From: Microcoleus sp. CSU_2_2
Lineage (GTDB): Bacteria; Cyanobacteriota; Cyanobacteriia; Cyanobacteriales; Microcoleaceae
DNA: 61,907 bases
Direction: 5' to 3'
Assembly: GCA_012035135.1 (NCBI GenBank)
Contig: JAAUPI010000002.1
Span: forward strand, 1-61,907
Each line of letters starts with the position of its first letter. The stretch's first letter is position 1. The notes under the pieces are model-generated. The model was not told the origin of the DNA and searched no databases. It was given only the letters and a program-made list of their open reading frames with translations. Made by a program: the position numbers and the translations under genes. Below are positions 60,623 through 61,907 of this stretch, one piece after another.

Positions 60623-61618
60623 ATGATTGATACCTTATTTCATGCTTATACGCCTCTGGTGTTCTGGACAGGCTTAGGATTGCTGTTGTTTAGGTACATA
60701 CCAATTAATTTTCCCAAACTGCTAGCCAGTTTTCTTTACTGGATTGGTATACCGCTGCAAATTCTAGTTTTAGCCCGTCACAGCGACTTTTCCGGTGCAG
60801 TGGGATTCACACCTGCGATCGCCATATTTGTGTTATGTCTGAGTACGAGTTTGGCTTGGTTGACTTGGCACTTATTAGAGCAAATAAGTGTCCGCCACAT
60901 TGCAAAGCCGTATTTTCAGGGCAAAAACTCTGTGGTGAATTCACTATTGTCAAATTTCAACTCCCTGAAGCGATCGAGCAAGGGCAGTTTTATCCTGGCT
61001 TCAATATTAGGAAATACAGGCTTTGTCGGATTAGCAATTACCCCCGCCATCATCAGCGCCGATCACACCAACTGGGCTGTTTTGTACAGTGTCACCAATA
61101 ACGTGTTCGGAACCTACGTATTTGGTGTATTTATTGCTAGCTATTACGGGCATTCTGAGCAAAAAAATCACTGGTGGACTCAGCTAATCGACGTGGTAAC
61201 AGTTCCTGCATTGTGGGCATTTATGCTTGGTTTTTTTACCAGAAATATCGCCTTACCAGAGACAGTAGAATCGGGATTGCAAACAGCAGTTTGGGTGGTA
61301 ATTTCCAGTGCTTTGCTGCTGGTTGGTATCCGGCTGAGGTCTATTAAAAAATGGCAAAGTTTTGAAATGGCTTTAATCCCGTCGTTATTAAAAGTTGTAA
61401 TTGTGTCGATGATAGTGGGGTTAGGTGCTAGTTTTTTTGGATTGAGCGGCGATCCCAGGCTGGTGATGGTGTTGATGTCAGGAACGCCGACAGCTCTTTC
61501 CGTGCTGATTTTAGCAGAAGTCTACGAGCTCGATCGGGATTTGCTAGCTAGCAGCATTGCCATAACTTCTGTGGGGTTGTTGTTGATGCTTCCCTTGTGG
61601 ATAGCTTGGTTTAGTTGA
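60623..61618 (+). CDS. AEC-family transporter (auxin efflux carrier/malate permease type)
   Basis: This 331-residue integral membrane protein has about ten hydrophobic helices. The first half shows TPLVFWTGLGLLLFRYIPIN, FPKLLASFLYWIGIPLQILV and ILASILGNTGFVGLAITPAI. The second half ends with MVLMSGTPTALSVLILAEVY and ITSVGLLLMLPLWIAW. This pattern fits the AEC family of secondary carriers for organic acids. Substrate and direction are unknown. It stands alone. Confidence 0.88.
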   Translation: MIDTLFHAYTPLVFWTGLGLLLFRYIPINFPKLLASFLYWIGIPLQILVLARHSDFSGAVGFTPAIAIFVLCLSTSLAWLTWHLLEQISVRHIAKPYFQGKNSVVNSLLSNFNSLKRSSKGSFILASILGNTGFVGLAITPAIISADHTNWAVLYSVTNNVFGTYVFGVFIASYYGHSEQKNHWWTQLIDVVTVPALWAFMLGFFTRNIALPETVESGLQTAVWVVISSALLLVGIRLRSIKKWQSFEMALIPSLLKVVIVSMIVGLGASFFGLSGDPRLVMVLMSGTPTALSVLILAEVYELDRDLLASSIAITSVGLLLMLPLWIAWFS

Positions 61619-61783
61619 AGGAAGAAGAGAGAAGGAAGAATTTTTCCTTACAGCAATCTTCACGAAAAGGCGATCCAGATCGTACTTAAAAAACTGAGTG
61701 CGATCGATCTCGGTTCAGTTTATCGCTAGTAACGAGCCATTTTTTATCACTAAAAGATTAGCCGATCGATCAGACATAGTATA

Positions 61784-61907
61784 ATACCAAATCCGGGTTT
61801 CCCATCCCCGTTATAATTGGTATGGTGCGTCGCTATGAGATCTCCCAATAGCAACGAGAGTTGTTCGTAGCGACGCACCCTACATTTACTACATTTACGA
61901 GATTATA
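61784..61907. repeat. MITE-like repeat, copy 4 (inverse, cut by window end)
   Basis: It reads ATACCAAATCCGGGTTTCCC onward and includes both hairpin arms and the TACATTTACTACATTTACGA tandem unit. It is the inverse of the copy that starts the window at 1. The distal terminal repeat is outside the window. The gap after the AEC gene (61619-61783) has no gene. Confidence 0.8.

Noticed and set aside
1-61907. tRNA, rRNA or riboswitch genes
   Set aside because: I looked for TTC-A/G-A T-loop patterns, conserved rRNA blocks and common riboswitch cores and saw none that held up. A covariance-model search would be needed to be sure.

Overview
The window reads as filamentous, probably non-heterocystous, cyanobacterial DNA of the Microcoleus/Oscillatoria/Phormidium kind. 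The evidence is the very frequent GCGATCGC (HIP1) octamer, CAACTGT and AATGAC-type short tandem repeats, palindromic intergenic repeats, decayed IS200/IS605 tnpB fragments, and cyanobacterial family genes (DUF3285-type protein, PatD, PATAN-REC regulator, SigC-like sigma factor, GlcE/GlcF). This is inference from content; no rRNA or tRNA gene was seen. Both window ends lie inside copies of one MITE-like repeat in opposite orientation, so the window is probably a contig broken at that repeat.

Layout. 0.3-8.3 kb: a secreted small protein, a zinc-ribbon membrane protein, then a run with the order carbamoyltransferase - SxtJ-like - SxtK-like - three SGNH/GDSL proteins, the last two being a tandem duplication. 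8.4-10.8 kb: DUF3285-type protein, ybeY, dgkA, trpG. 10.9-17.8 kb: a decayed IS, a metallo-beta-lactamase-fold protein without its metal motif, a fasciclin protein, a GT2 glycosyltransferase, a PatA-type regulator, yidD, truB and an RTX protein. 18-23.5 kb: a staphylococcal-nuclease-like protein, glcF, glcE, a tnpB remnant and a DALR-domain protein. 24-30 kb: an NtcA-like Crp regulator, the methionine-salvage pair mtnX/mtnB, a patatin lipase, an MlaE-type permease and gatB. 30.8-36.7 kb: a PAS histidine kinase next to a REC-GAF-PAS-PAS-GGDEF-EAL protein that carries a frameshift. 36.8-45.1 kb: a GH39-like hydrolase, a secreted RNase A-like toxin overlapping its CdiI-type immunity gene, an orphan rfbF and a CHASE4 hybrid kinase. 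45.7-61.9 kb: a 1038-residue membrane protein with eight long repeats, an aldehyde dehydrogenase, an orphan OpuAC-like lipoprotein, the RelA/SpoT enzyme, patD, a TFIIB-type zinc protein, a broken Opp/Dpp ATPase pair, a SigC-like sigma factor, a GNAT enzyme and an AEC permease.

Two observations stand out. First, positions 38574-39394 hold a complete two-gene toxin-immunity unit: a Sec signal peptide joined directly to an RNase A-like CdiA-CT domain, translationally coupled to a CdiI-like immunity protein, with no CdiA, Rhs or LXG delivery module. Second, the intergenic repeats also enter genes. Related GC-rich repeat sequence lies in frame inside glcE and the DALR protein, a second family lies inside the carbamoyltransferase, and a third kind breaks the Opp/Dpp ATPase fusion. 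Several gene starts (glcF, mlaE, oppD) are built on short tandem repeats.

All family names come from reading motifs by eye, without database searches.
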